Below, piece after piece: positions 1-10,634 of a DNA stretch of 64,000 nt. Positions within the stretch are counted from its first letter, which is position 1, and every line of letters begins with the position of its first letter. Under the pieces are notes generated by a model. The model did not search any database. It was not told the origin of the DNA and saw nothing but the letters and a program-made list of their open reading frames with translations. The DNA comes from Dactylorhiza incarnata. Lineage: Eukaryota; Streptophyta; Magnoliopsida; Asparagales; Orchidaceae. The position numbers and the translations under genes were made by a program. The DNA lies in NCBI GenBank assembly GCA_033032865.1, contig JAWHQI010000185.1:3162001-3226000 (forward strand), given 5' to 3'.

Positions 1-127
1 GTTTGGCCGGCAGGATAGGCGTCTTGTGGGGGAGGCTAGCTCGTGTGCTGGCACTTCCGCAAGGCGGCTGTCCTGGGCATAAGACTCCCCTCGACCGTGT
101 CTTGTGTTCCGGGAGGGGGGTCTTACA
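1..127 (+). repeat. E1 5' LTR, terminal fragment
   Basis: These bases match the end of the E1 3' LTR (about 14309-14434), with a few substitutions such as cttgtggggg versus cttgttgggg. The fragment ends in the LTR terminus tcttaca. The rest of the LTR is outside the window. Confidence 0.9.
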
Positions 128-129
128 AA

Positions 130-141
130 TGGTATCAGCTT
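130..141 (+). other. E1 primer-binding site (initiator Met tRNA, degenerate)
   Basis: TGGTATCAGCTT lies two bases after the LTR end. It matches the first nine bases of the plant initiator-Met primer site TGGTATCAGAGC and then diverges. Confidence 0.8.
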
Positions 142-2680
142 GCAACGATCCTGAGATAAAGAAGTCCATTAACCCACTAGGCCACCCCTGCTAGCTAAAT
201 CAGTTTGCGGACAAACTGATGCAGCGGAAGCGGTGGTGTGCCCATGTGTGATTCACATTAAGTATGTCCTCTGTTTCCTACAGAAAGTGCCATCCTAAGC
301 CGAACTCGTACGCTTACATACAAATGCTGGCTCACCCCGAGACAGTAATTGGTATTCCCATTCCAACCATTAGAGTTGGTTTGGCATAATATTGATGCCA
401 ACCTAACTAGGATACCATTTTTGGCCGACTTAGCAGGATATGTCGTGACATACCCAAACCTTATACTGATCTTGGGGATGATTGGACCAAGCAATAAGTG
501 AACTTGATTGACTAAGGGAAGAGTTTAACGTGAGAGTAGATGCTAGAGACTCACACCCTGAGATTTCTATCCCAGATATGGAGTAATATTATCACCTTAC
601 CCAAAATATTAGGGCAATCTCAATGAGATTGGTGCCTGAAATCTATCATCAGCTTAGTAAGAGGCCACCAAGCATATCTTTTATACTGTATATGGATACC
701 TCTCACTTATATTTATGTAGAAGGTTTCATATGGAGAAGTTACGATAAGAATTCGGATCCAGAGAAGGCTCATTTTGGGACGAATGTGTTATGTTGATGG
801 TAGAAGAAACTCAGTCGAAGAGATATGGGGGCTTATCTCTTCATTTATTGGGCTAGCTATGTACCATCTTGGATCCCTTGAGGAGTTAGAATCCTTGTAA
901 TTTTATATATTGGATGTTTTGATCCTTGAGAGTTAATTCACCTTAAGCAAGGCAAACTGCTAAGGCCGTGTTTGGGTTGATAGAAATTTTATTAGCGGAA
1001 TATGAGAGGAAAAGCATTTTTGAAGATGACATTTTCTCTATATTGTCCCAAAATTATGTAGATAAGTTACGAGGGGAGTAGAAAATTTACACTTTGGGGA
1101 TATGCAGCGATGTTGTGATAACATTATAACTGGGGAGTTAATGAAATTTTATGCATGCATTGCGGGTATGATGAGACACTACCCCTCTTGGTGAACATTC
1201 CCTTAGTGTTATAAATACCTGACATTGGGAAATTAATAAATGTTAAGCGATGGAGTCAACAAGATTAATATGACTTGATTGATGATCTAAAATCCTAAAA
1301 GTTTTTATAAAATAAACATGCATGCCATGGATGATCGTTGGCAGGGATGGTAGGGCGCTTGGAATGGATTTGATTTAGTTTATCATATTGTGAAGTATGC
1401 CATACTTTTGGTAGTCTACATAACTCGTGTCGAAGGGAAATCATCCTGAGCCTTGCACCTTGGCTCTTGTTAAGTTCAAACATATATAAATGTACCAGGT
1501 GATTGGATGTTATTTGCACATGCTCTCATTACAATGAGATGCAGTTGGTCATCGTCGTAAAATTTAAATTTCTACATCACGGCTGGTATATGAGTGCGTC
1601 GATACGGGGATCTATAGGGTAAGAACTCTAAGTCGAGGAAGATATGTCCCTATGGTTGTGCTCATATGTGAGATGAATGTACCATATGGGCGGTGGAAGA
1701 AATTTTAGTCCAAAAATGTACGGGGGCTTGTCCCTTCATTTATTGGCCAATTTACGTGCCGACTTCGTTTTCCCGTAGATCCTATTTATTCGAATAGTAC
1801 GTGAATGATGATGATTGAATTCGTGATAACCTCTCAATACGGGTGAGCGCGTCAAGGGTGTTGAGACACGCCGTGAAGTGAACACGTGAATGGAATATTG
1901 AGGATAAGATGCATTTACTTATTTAAGAAGAGATGAATGTCTCTATACGTACAGGTAGGTGTACGTGTAATTGTATTGCCTCGACAAGGCAGTCTTCTAA
2001 ATGCTCTGTGCCGAAACCCAACCATTGGATAAGATTTATGTTCACGGTTTAGGAGCCCTTAAATGAAATGAATTAAATCACGAGATAAAAGTAGCACAAA
2101 TTTTTGAATCCGGTGCAAATCTAAGTTGAACTGGGAGTAGACAAAAGTAACAATTGACTCGAGGTCATGCGCTATTAGAAGGGTATGATGTGATTATAAC
2201 CCATGCAAGGTGTAGAGTCATGGATTCAACTTACTTTGAGCCTCGTTAGCGATTCGTAATATCACCAGAACCAATTGATAAGCATTATCAGATGATCGCA
2301 TGCGGAATTTGGAAACTATTTTGAAACATAAAAGCTTTCCGAGCTTAAACCCTTGAGCTGGTAATGTCATTTTTGGTAGTTGATGGGTTGAAAGGGCATA
2401 ATGTCATGGCAAGTACGGTGGGGCAATTGCCTCGGATGAGATAACATTGATGGAAGCGATTGATAATGATATGGATAATGATGGTTGTACTAGAAGATGA
2501 CATAAATGCTTGCTTCTACTTTTTTGTATATACATAAGAGAGACGATCTTGCGGGTACAATAACTGTTTGGGTATTTGAGGTTTGACCCAAGGATATGAC
2601 ATCGTGAATTTTATGGTTGATCACCCGTTTGACTTTGGCTACACGTTATTTGTATAACGATGCTTGGGATTGGAGGATTC
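142..2680 (+). mobile_element. E1 internal region, 5' part, non-coding
   Basis: No open frame longer than about 75 codons occurs here and no domain is recognisable. The region is relic internal sequence related to the E2 internal region: both contain gggggcttgtcc next to TTTATTGG-type motifs (about 830-852 and 1726-1746 here, 31507-31562 in E2). The last five bases, gattc at 2676-2680, are the left target duplication of W. Confidence 0.75.
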
Positions 2681-3903
2681 TGAAAGTGGAGTGTTTTAGT
2701 TCTTATTTACTTTATTAAATGATCTTGTTTAAGTTTTGTTTCCAAAATAATGATATAAATATGTATAAGAGTGCTGATTGCTGTAGGAGTGATATACACC
2801 AATAGTTTGAAGTGCATAAATAATAGACAGTAAAAGAAATAAAACAAACAAAACAAGAAGCACAATCCAGATAACACAAGATGTATAGTAGTTCCCCTCA
2901 ACTGGGTACATCTACTCTTCTACCCACTGGTAGGATTCCACTATGAGGTTGTTGATAAGGTGCCCTCACACCAGGTGAGCTGTTGATAAGGTGCTCTAAC
3001 CAAACTGCAGGTTTTTGCTAAGGTGCCCTGTCACCGAGAGTTAACTTTTGAAGGGAGTTATAACCTTGTACAAGAGAGGTAAGAAGGAGTGAAAAAGGGA
3101 AACAGAAAGTTTTGATGTTCTTCTCTGAATAAGAAGACTCTTGAAGATCCTATTGTGATGTTGAATGGATCTGAATTTTTATGTTGAAGAGCTCCCCCTG
3201 TCTGATATAGATTGATGACAGTTCTGGAGATCTCTCCTCTTGGTTGTATACGGCTTCCTTTTTTTTTATGCAGTGGTGATCTTCTCTATTTCTTTCTCCT
3301 TTTGCTTCTCCTTTATAATCTGAGGACCCTTGCCCTTAATTTGAAATCTTCTCTCGGGAAGAAGGAAAGAGCTTAGGTCTCCATCAATGATTTGACTCCT
3401 CGAGAAGATATCCTGCCGTTTCTGTTCATTAAAGCTGATATGCAACGGCTATAATATTTATTGATCTGCAACGACTAAGTTTAAATATTATAAAGAAAGA
3501 TGGCAGAGTGAAACAGTATTAGTCGAGCTCTGGATCGAATCTGTCGAGCGTCGTTCGACATTTGTCGAGCGCCGTTCGACATTTGTCGAGCGCCTTGTGC
3601 TGAGCAATTGTCTTCACTCGTTGACGGCTGAGACTGGCTGGATTTTGTCGAGCGCCGTTCGTTATTTGTCGAACGCTGAGACTGGCTGTCTGGAGAGCGG
3701 TTAAAGAATTGACAAATTCGTCTAACGTCGTTCGACAAATGTCGAGCTCCGTTCGACGAAATTAGAGAATAAATATTTTAGTTTATTTTATTTTCTCCGA
3801 TTCGATCACATTGTATTTAATTGAAATTACCTTGATGAAATTCAAGTTATTAGATAGATTTGAAGAATTGATCCTAACTCAAATCAAACCTAAGGTTCCA
3901 ACA
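2681..3903 (-). repeat. W LTR copy a (1223 bp)
   Basis: This is the outer 3' LTR on the minus strand. A TATA-like GATTATAAAG lies at 3311-3320. An array of TCGAACG/TCGAGC palindromic motifs lies upstream of it (about 3522-3761). Confidence 0.93.
3522..3761 (-). promoter_or_regulatory. W LTR motif array upstream of TATA box
   Basis: Repeated GTCGAGCG, GTTCGAC and CGCTGAGAC motifs form short inverted repeats about 200 bp upstream of the TATA-like site at 3311-3320 (minus strand). The array recurs in the other two LTRs. LTR copy c has lost about 21 bp, one motif repeat. It resembles the arrays in the U and T LTRs. Confidence 0.6.
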
Positions 3904-3915
3904 ATCTCCCCCTAT
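3904..3915 (-). other. W polypurine tract (unit a)
   Basis: On the minus strand ATAGGGGGAGAT directly abuts the LTR start. It is the usual plus-strand primer of Sireviruses. A second copy lies at 6809-6820 next to LTR b. Confidence 0.88.
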
Positions 3916-4604
3916 TTGAGTTGGGATCAAATCAAAACTAGTGACCTGGTAATCTTAAAATGGTTTTTAGAATTTTCAGTTGCAGCAGCTCATTTTTCAG
4001 CCTATTTAAAATTTCTAATTGCAGCAACCTTTATACAGATTTAAGTTTCGTTTGAGATTTGTGTTTCTCATTATCTTTCTCACTTGGCTTCTCTGATGTT
4101 CTCCTTTTCTCTCTCACTAGGTTTAAGTTTTCAATTTTCTTCTGTAGACTCTTTAAGTTATTTTATTTAAGCAACTCATTTGATCTAGATTTGAGTTAAT
4201 ATGTTTTTAGTATCTTGAATTGCTACAGCTGTTAATGGATTTTAAGGAATGTTTTAGATAAAAACATTGCAGACATTTTCTTTCTCATAGAATCCCCTTA
4301 TCAGAAGAGACTCACACTCAGTGCTATGATCAATACTGATCAATGCAGCTACAGTAGAATGCTCAAACTGACTTGGAGAAGTCTGTAAGAATACAAAGTT
4401 GTCTTACCATAGTTTTTATGATGGAAACAATCCATGTAAATTTTAGATTTAGGGTTTAGGGTGGGATGGAGTTTAATGGTGAGAAATTAATTAGACAGCT
4501 TCTTTGAATTTTATTAGAGTTGAAAGGTGTAGCAGTTTTAGCCTTTTTATTTCATTAAAATATAAATTTGAAAATTTTTCTTGAAATTGTTGAACATAAT
4601 CAAT
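3916..4604 (-). mobile_element. W internal non-coding segment, unit a
   Basis: This is AT-rich 3' untranslated sequence between the gag-like frame and the polypurine tract. No frame or domain is seen. The same segment recurs in unit b at about 6821-7509. Confidence 0.75.
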
Positions 4605-5420
4605 CTATCTTTCTTTAAAAAAATGTTTAAGTTTATGTTTTAAAAAGTCATTTTGTTCTTCTTTAGGTTTGTTATGTTCGGAAATCAAATGATTTATATT
4701 TGTTGACTTCTTTATTTTTATGTTACATTTTATTAAATTGGTAAAAGTTATTTTAAAAGAAGATTTGTAATTTTTAGAGGTAGGATTTTGAATTAATATT
4801 ACCTCATTTACCTTTTCTACTTCTGCTTCTGCATCTGGGATTTGATGTGAACCACCATATATGGCCATCATGCAGAAAGCTCTAGCTCTGAGTTCTTCTT
4901 CTTCTTCTTCTTCTTCACTTAGGTTTGTTGATGTTTCTGCATCAAAAATACAATTAGTTGAAGAGATGAAAGACGGTTTATTTACCATCTTGGAAAGGGA
5001 TGTCCAGATTCCTCTTGCAGAGGTGCAGTCTTCAAGCTTTTGAAGAATGTCTTTTGACACTGACTGAGTCAAGATCTGCATGGCTTTGGCATCTGCTTCT
5101 AAGGATGGAGAAGTTTCTGTAGATGGGGAGGGTTCTTTATGTTTATCAGTCCGCCCATCATCAGCACCAATTTTTAATTTATCTGGCTTCATTTTGCAAA
5201 CACGGGCAGTGACATCAGTTTTTCTGTTGCCACGTTTTATTTCGGTAGTTTTCTTTGAAGAAGATATATCAGCGCCAACATAAGCAGGCCCTGTCACAAT
5301 AGATTTGTAAATTTCTTCATCTATGGCATTCATATATAATTTAATTCTAACTTGTCATAAAGAGATACTATCCAACTTAAATATAGGTGGGTCTGAAAAC
5401 AGAAGGATTTCTTGTGCCAT
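4605..5420 (-). pseudogene. W gag-like protein, unit a (UBN2/copia gag type, nonsense)
   Basis: The frame starts at an ATG (5418-5420) with a short leader like that of U gag (MAQ start). It has the hallmark LYMNAIDEEIY motif, then AKAMQILTQSVSKDILQKL and CTSARGIWTSLSKMV, as in Sirevirus gag. A TGA at 5355-5357 replaces the conserved tryptophan codon of the LWKARI-type motif. The zinc knuckle and C-terminal half are missing. A glutamate run is encoded by a GAA microsatellite (about 4890-4917). The product would be at most a partial capsid-like protein and is probably not functional. Confidence 0.85.
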
Positions 5421-5571
5421 TTTGAAAAACCCTTTCAAAAAAATAAGAACTAAGTGATCTTTGTGATTTCAGGTGTTAGCCTTTGTGAAAAATCAACTTC
5501 TCTAATACTGATTGAAAACAGGAGTTTTTAGTAGCATTAGACACTAGGAATTGAAATGGTAAAATCAACGC

Positions 5572-5583
5572 CCTCTGATACCA
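5572..5583 (-). other. W primer-binding site, unit a
   Basis: On the minus strand TGGTATCAGAGG lies two bases after the end of LTR b. It is an initiator-Met-type primer site. Confidence 0.9.
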
Positions 5584-5585
5584 AT

Positions 5586-6808
5586 TGAAAGTGGAGTGTT
5601 TTAGTTCTTATTTACTTTATTAAATGATCTTGTTTAAGTTTTTTTTCCAAAATAATGATATAAATATGTATAAGAGTGTTGATTGCTGTAGGAGTGATAT
5701 ACACCAATAGTTTGAAGTGCATAAATAATAGACAGTAAAAGAAATAAAACAAACAAAACAAGAAGCACAATCCAGATAACACAAGATGTATAGTAGTTCC
5801 CCTCAACTGGGTACATCTACTCTTCTACCCACTGGTAGGATTCCACTATGAGGTTGTTGATAAGGTGCCCTCACACCAGGTGAGCTGTTGATAAGGAGCT
5901 CTAACCAAACTGCAGGTTTTTGCTAAGGTGCCCTGTCACCGAGAGTTAACTTTTGAAGGGAGTTATAACCCTGTACAAGAGAGGTAAGAAGGAGTGAAAA
6001 AGGGAAACAGAAACTTTTGATGTTCTTCTCTGAATAAGAAGACTCTTGAAGATCCTATTGTGATGTTGAATGGATCTGAATTTTTATGTTGAAGAGCTCC
6101 CCCTGTCTGATATAGATTGATGACAGTTCTGGAGATCTCTCCTCTTGGTTGTATACGGCTTCCTTTTTTTTTATGCAGTGGTGATCTTCTCTATTTCTTT
6201 CTCCTTTTGCTTCTCCTTTATAATCTGAGGACCCTTGCCCTTAATTTGAAATCTTCTCTCGGGAAGAAGGAAAGAGCTTAGGTCTCCATCAATGATTTGA
6301 CTCCTCGAGAAGATATCCTGCCGTTTCTGTTCATTAAAGCTGATATGCAACGGCTATAATATTTATTGATCTGCAACGACTAAGTTTAAATATTATAAAG
6401 AAAGATGGCAGAGTGAAACAGTATTAGTCGAGCTCTGGATCGAATCTGTCGAGCGTCGTTCGACATTTGTCGAGCGCCGTTCGACATTTGTCGAGCGCCT
6501 TGTGCTGAGCAATTGTCTTCACTCGTTGACGGCTGAGACTGGCTGGATTTTGTCGAGCGCCGTTCGTTATTTGTCGAACGCTGAGACTGGCTGTCTGGAG
6601 AGCGGTTAAAGAATTGACAAATTCGTCTAACGTCGTTCGACAAATGTCGAGCTCCGTTCGACGAAATTAGAGAATAAATATTTTAGTTTATTTTATTTTC
6701 TCCGATTCGATCACATTGTATTTAATTGAAATTACCTTGATGAAATTCAAGTTATTAGATAGATTTGAAGAATTGATCCTAACTCAAATCAAACCTAAGG
6801 TTCCAACA
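5586..6808 (-). repeat. W LTR copy b (1223 bp, shared middle LTR)
   Basis: This copy is almost identical to copy a. It is flanked on its right by a polypurine tract (6809-6820) and on its left by a primer site (5572-5583). It therefore serves as the 5' LTR of one internal unit and the 3' LTR of the other. Confidence 0.93.
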
Positions 6809-7509
6809 ATCTCCCCCTATTTGAGTTGGGATCAAATCAAAACTAGTGACCTGGTAATCTTAAAATGGTTTTTAGAATTTTCAGTTGCAGCAGCTCATTT
6901 TTCAGCCTATTTAAAATTTCTAATTGCAGCAACCTTTATACAGATTTAAGTTTCGTTTGAGATTTGTGTTTCTCATTATCTTTCTCACTTGGCTTCTCTG
7001 ATGTTCTCCTTTTCTCTCTCACTAGGTTTAAGTTTTCAATTTTCTTCTGTAGACTCTTTAAGTTATTTTATTTAAGCAACTCATTTGATCTAGATTTGAG
7101 TTAATATGTTTTTAGTATCTTGAATTGCTACAGCTGTTAATGGATTTTAAGGAATGTTTTAGATAAAAACATTGCAGACATTTTCTTTCTCATAGAATCC
7201 CCTTATCAGAAGAGACTCACACTCAGTGCTATGATCAATACTGATCAATGCAGCTACAGTAGAATGCTCAAACTGACTTGGAGAAGTCTGTAAGAATACA
7301 AAGTTGTCTTACCATAGTTTTTATGATGGAAACAATCCATGTAAATTTTAGATTTAGGGTTTAGGGTGGGATGGAGTTTAATGGTGAGAAATTAATTAGA
7401 CAGCTTCTTTGAATTTTATTAGAGTTGAAAGGTGTAGCAGTTTTAGCCTTTTTATTTCATTAAAATATAAATTTGAAAATTTTTCTTGAAATTGTTGAAC
7501 ATAATCAAT

Positions 7510-8322
7510 CTATTTTTCTTTAAAAAAATGTTCAAGTTTATGTTTTAAAAAGTCATTTTGTTCTTCTTTAGGTTTGTTATGTTCGGAAATCAAATGATTT
7601 ATATTTGTTGACTTCTTTATTTTTATGTTACATTTTATTAAATTGGTAAAAGTTATTTTAAAAGAAGATTTGTAATTTTTAGAGGTAGGATTTTGAATTA
7701 ATATTACCTCATTTACCTTTTCTACTTCTGCTTCTGCATCTGGGATTTGATGTGAACCACCATATATGGCCATCATGCAGAAAGCTCTAGCTCTGAGTTC
7801 TTCTTCTTCTTCTTCTTCACTTAGGTTTGTTGATGTTTCTGCATCAAAAATACAATTAGTTGAAGAGATGAAAGACGGTTTATTTACCATCTTGGAAAGG
7901 GATGTCCAGATTCCTCTTGCAGAGGTGCAGTCTTCAAGCTTTTGAAGAATGTCTTTTGACACTGACTGAGTCAAGATCTGCATGGCTTTGGCATCTGCTT
8001 CTGAGGATGGAGAAGTTTCTGTAGATGGGGAGGGTTCTTTATGTTTATCAGTCCGCCCATCATCAGCACCAGTTTTTAATTTATCTGGCTTCATTTTGCA
8101 AACACGGGCAGTGACATCAGTTTTTCTGTTGCCACGTTTTATTTCGGTAGTTTTCTTTGAAGAAGATATATCAGCGCCAACATAAGCAGGCCCTGTCACA
8201 ATAGATTTGTAAATTTCTTCATCTATGGCATTCATATATAATTTAATTCTAACTTGTCATAAAGAGATACTATCCAACTTAAATATAGGTGGGTCTGAAA
8301 ACAGAAGGATTTCTTGTGCCAT
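7510..8322 (-). pseudogene. W gag-like protein, unit b
   Basis: This second copy of the gag-like frame differs from unit a by a few residues and one fewer codon in the glutamate run (GAA microsatellite about 7797-7820). The same TGA (8257-8259) interrupts it at the conserved tryptophan position, so the nonsense change predates the tandem duplication. The start ATG is at 8320-8322. The same Sirevirus gag motifs are visible and the zinc knuckle is again absent. Confidence 0.85.
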
Positions 8323-8473
8323 TTTGAAAAACCCTTTCAAAAAAATAAGAACTAAGTGATCTTTGTGATTTCAGGTATTAGCCTTTGTGAAAAATCAACT
8401 TCTCTAATACTGATTGAAAACAGGAGTTTTTAGTAGCATTAGACACTAGGAATTGAAATGGTAAAATCAACGC

Positions 8474-8485
8474 CCTCTGATACCA
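8474..8485 (-). other. W primer-binding site, unit b
   Basis: On the minus strand TGGTATCAGAGG lies two bases after LTR c, the outer 5' LTR. Confidence 0.9.
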
Positions 8486-8487
8486 AT

Positions 8488-9689
8488 TGAAAGTGGAGTG
8501 TTTTAGTTCTTATTTACTTTATTAAATGATCTTGTTTAAGTTTTTTTTCCAAAATAATGATATAAATATGTATAAGAGTGCTGATTGCTGTAGGAGTGAT
8601 ATACACCAATAGTTTGAAGTGCATAAATAATAGACAGTAAAAGAAATAAAACAAACAAAACAAGAAGCACAATCCAGATAACACAAGATGTATAGTAGTT
8701 CCCCTCAACTGGGTACATCTACTCTTCTACCCACTGGTAGGATTCCACTATGAGGTTGTTGATAAGGTGCCCTCACACCAGGTGAGCTATTGATAAGGAG
8801 CTCTAACCAAACTGCAGGTTTTTGCTAAGGTGCCCTGTCACCGAGAGTTAACTTTTGAAGGGAGTTATAACCCTGTACAAGAGAGGTAAGAAGGAGTGAA
8901 AAAGGGAAACAGAAACTTTTGATGTTCTTCTCTGAATAAGAAGACTCTTGAAGATCCTATTGTGATGTTGAATGGATCTGAATTTTTATGTTGAAGAGCT
9001 CCCCCTGTCTGATATAGATTGATGACAGTTCTGGAGATCTCTCCTCTTGGTTGTATACGGCTTCCTTTTTTTTTATGCAGTGGTGATCTTCTCTATTTCT
9101 TTCTCCTTTTGCTTCTCCTTTATAATCTGAGGACCCTTGCCCTTAATTTGAAATCTTCTCCCGGGAAGAAGGAAAGAGCTTAGGTCTCCTTCAATAATTT
9201 GACTCCTCGAGAAGATATCCTGCCGTTTCTGTTCATTAAAGCTGATATGAAACGGCTATAATATTTATTGATCTGCAACGGCTAAGTTTAAATATTATAA
9301 AGAAAGATGGCAGAGTGAAACAGTATTAGTCGAGCTCTGGATCGAATCTATCGAGCGCCGTTCGACATTTGTCGAGCGCCTTGTGCTGAGCAATTGTCTT
9401 CACTCGTTGACGGCTGAGACTGGCTGGATTTTGTCGAGCACCGTTCGTTATTTGTTGAACGCTGAGACTGGCTGTCTGGAGAGCGGTTAAAGAATTGACA
9501 AATTCGTCTAACGTCGTTCGACAAATGTCGAGCTCCGTTCGACGAAATTAGAGAATAAATATTTTAGTTTATTTTTTTTTCTCTGATTCGATCACATTGT
9601 ATTTAATTGAAATTACCTTGATGAAATTCAAGTTATTAGATAGATTTGAAGAATTGATCCTAACTCAAATCAAACCTAAGGTTCCAACA
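8488..9689 (-). repeat. W LTR copy c (1202 bp, outer 5' LTR)
   Basis: This is homologous to copies a and b but about 21 bp shorter, because one repeat of the TCGAGCG array is missing. It also has several private substitutions. The right end is ccaaca at 9689, followed by the target duplication gattc (9690-9694). Confidence 0.92.
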
Positions 9690-9694
9690 GATTC

Positions 9695-10634
9695 AATTAA
9701 TTTTTGCAAACCTAAAGCACATGACTCCTTTGGTGGAGGATTCTAAATTTTATCTGGAGGCACGAGTAGTAACCTCATGTGTATCGGGGTCACCGATCTT
9801 AAGGGGTTTAAATCAAAGGTGCAATGAGAGTTGGCTTATTAAGCAAGAAAACTGTCTCTCCTTCCCCTTTGTTCCTTGTTTGAGATGGTTATGATTTGTT
9901 ATTCTAGGCTGGATTCACATTGGGTTGTTGCATATAGTCTTATGAAATTTTGTTTGGGGGCTGCTATATGAAATTTTATTTGGGGTTGGTTTGTATAATC
10001 CCAGTTAGGGGCTGCTATATAACATTCCTGTTTGGATTTATCTTGGGGCTGCTTCCTATATATATAATTCCAGCTGGAGGTTTGGGGGCTGCTATATTTA
10101 TAATTCTATTTTGGGTTGTTAGGGGCTGTTATATATAATTCCAGTTGGATTTGTTAGGGGCTGCTTTGCATCATTCATGTTTGGATTATTCTGTTTGGGC
10201 TGCCTTTTATAAATTCTATTGGGGTATGCTTAAGTATTTGGAATTTATTTAGAAATTCATGGCTAGTGGCTGTATGGGTTAGCTCCAGGAAATTTCTTTC
10301 ATTAAAAATCTCATCATGTTGGTGTTGTCAAGGCACTACCCAATATTTGTGCTAGAAAGTCCTTCCAGATACATGATCTACATTGCCTACAGGTTTCTTC
10401 CAGGTTTTCTTTGTTTTATCTTTTATGCTAGAAACTTTTTGGGAAATATGTTGGTGACTGTTAGGTTTTAGTGTTAAAGAATTTCCCTAGTTTCATGCTA
10501 AAATAAATCCCCTGATTTATGAATTTCTGGAGTATGTGCTAAAGTGTACACCAATGGCTTTTGTGATCTAAACTTAAACCCCCTATCCTCAACTTAAATT
10601 TCGGGGACGAAATTGTTTCTTCGTTTATTGGATT
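9695..10634 (+). mobile_element. E1 internal region, 3' part, non-coding, with degenerate tandem repeat
   Basis: This segment holds no gene. Between about 9905 and 10245 a unit of roughly 30-45 bp is repeated about eight times with decay (core ggggctgctatat and attccagttgg). It ends with the inverted repeat AATTTCG-GGGA-CGAAATT (10597-10614) and cgtttattgg just before the LTR. No ordinary polypurine tract is present. Confidence 0.7.

Larger units (their letters stand above)
2681..9689 (-). mobile_element. W: tandem three-LTR Sirevirus-like non-autonomous element
   Basis: The structure is LTR, internal, LTR, internal, LTR on the minus strand, with units of 2905 and 2902 bp. The outer ends carry a perfect 5-bp duplication, gattc (2676-2680 and 9690-9694), so the whole array occupies one insertion site. 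Each internal region has an initiator-Met primer site, a gag-like frame and a polypurine tract. Protease, integrase and reverse transcriptase are absent. The LTR ends are TGTTGGAACC and CACTTTCA when read on the minus strand. A likely origin is unequal crossing-over between LTRs of sister copies after a single insertion; integration of a dimeric DNA copy is an alternative. Confidence 0.93.

Noticed and set aside
9950..10138. A 62-codon hydrophobic frame
   Set aside because: It is a translation of the decayed ggggctgctatat tandem repeat in E1.
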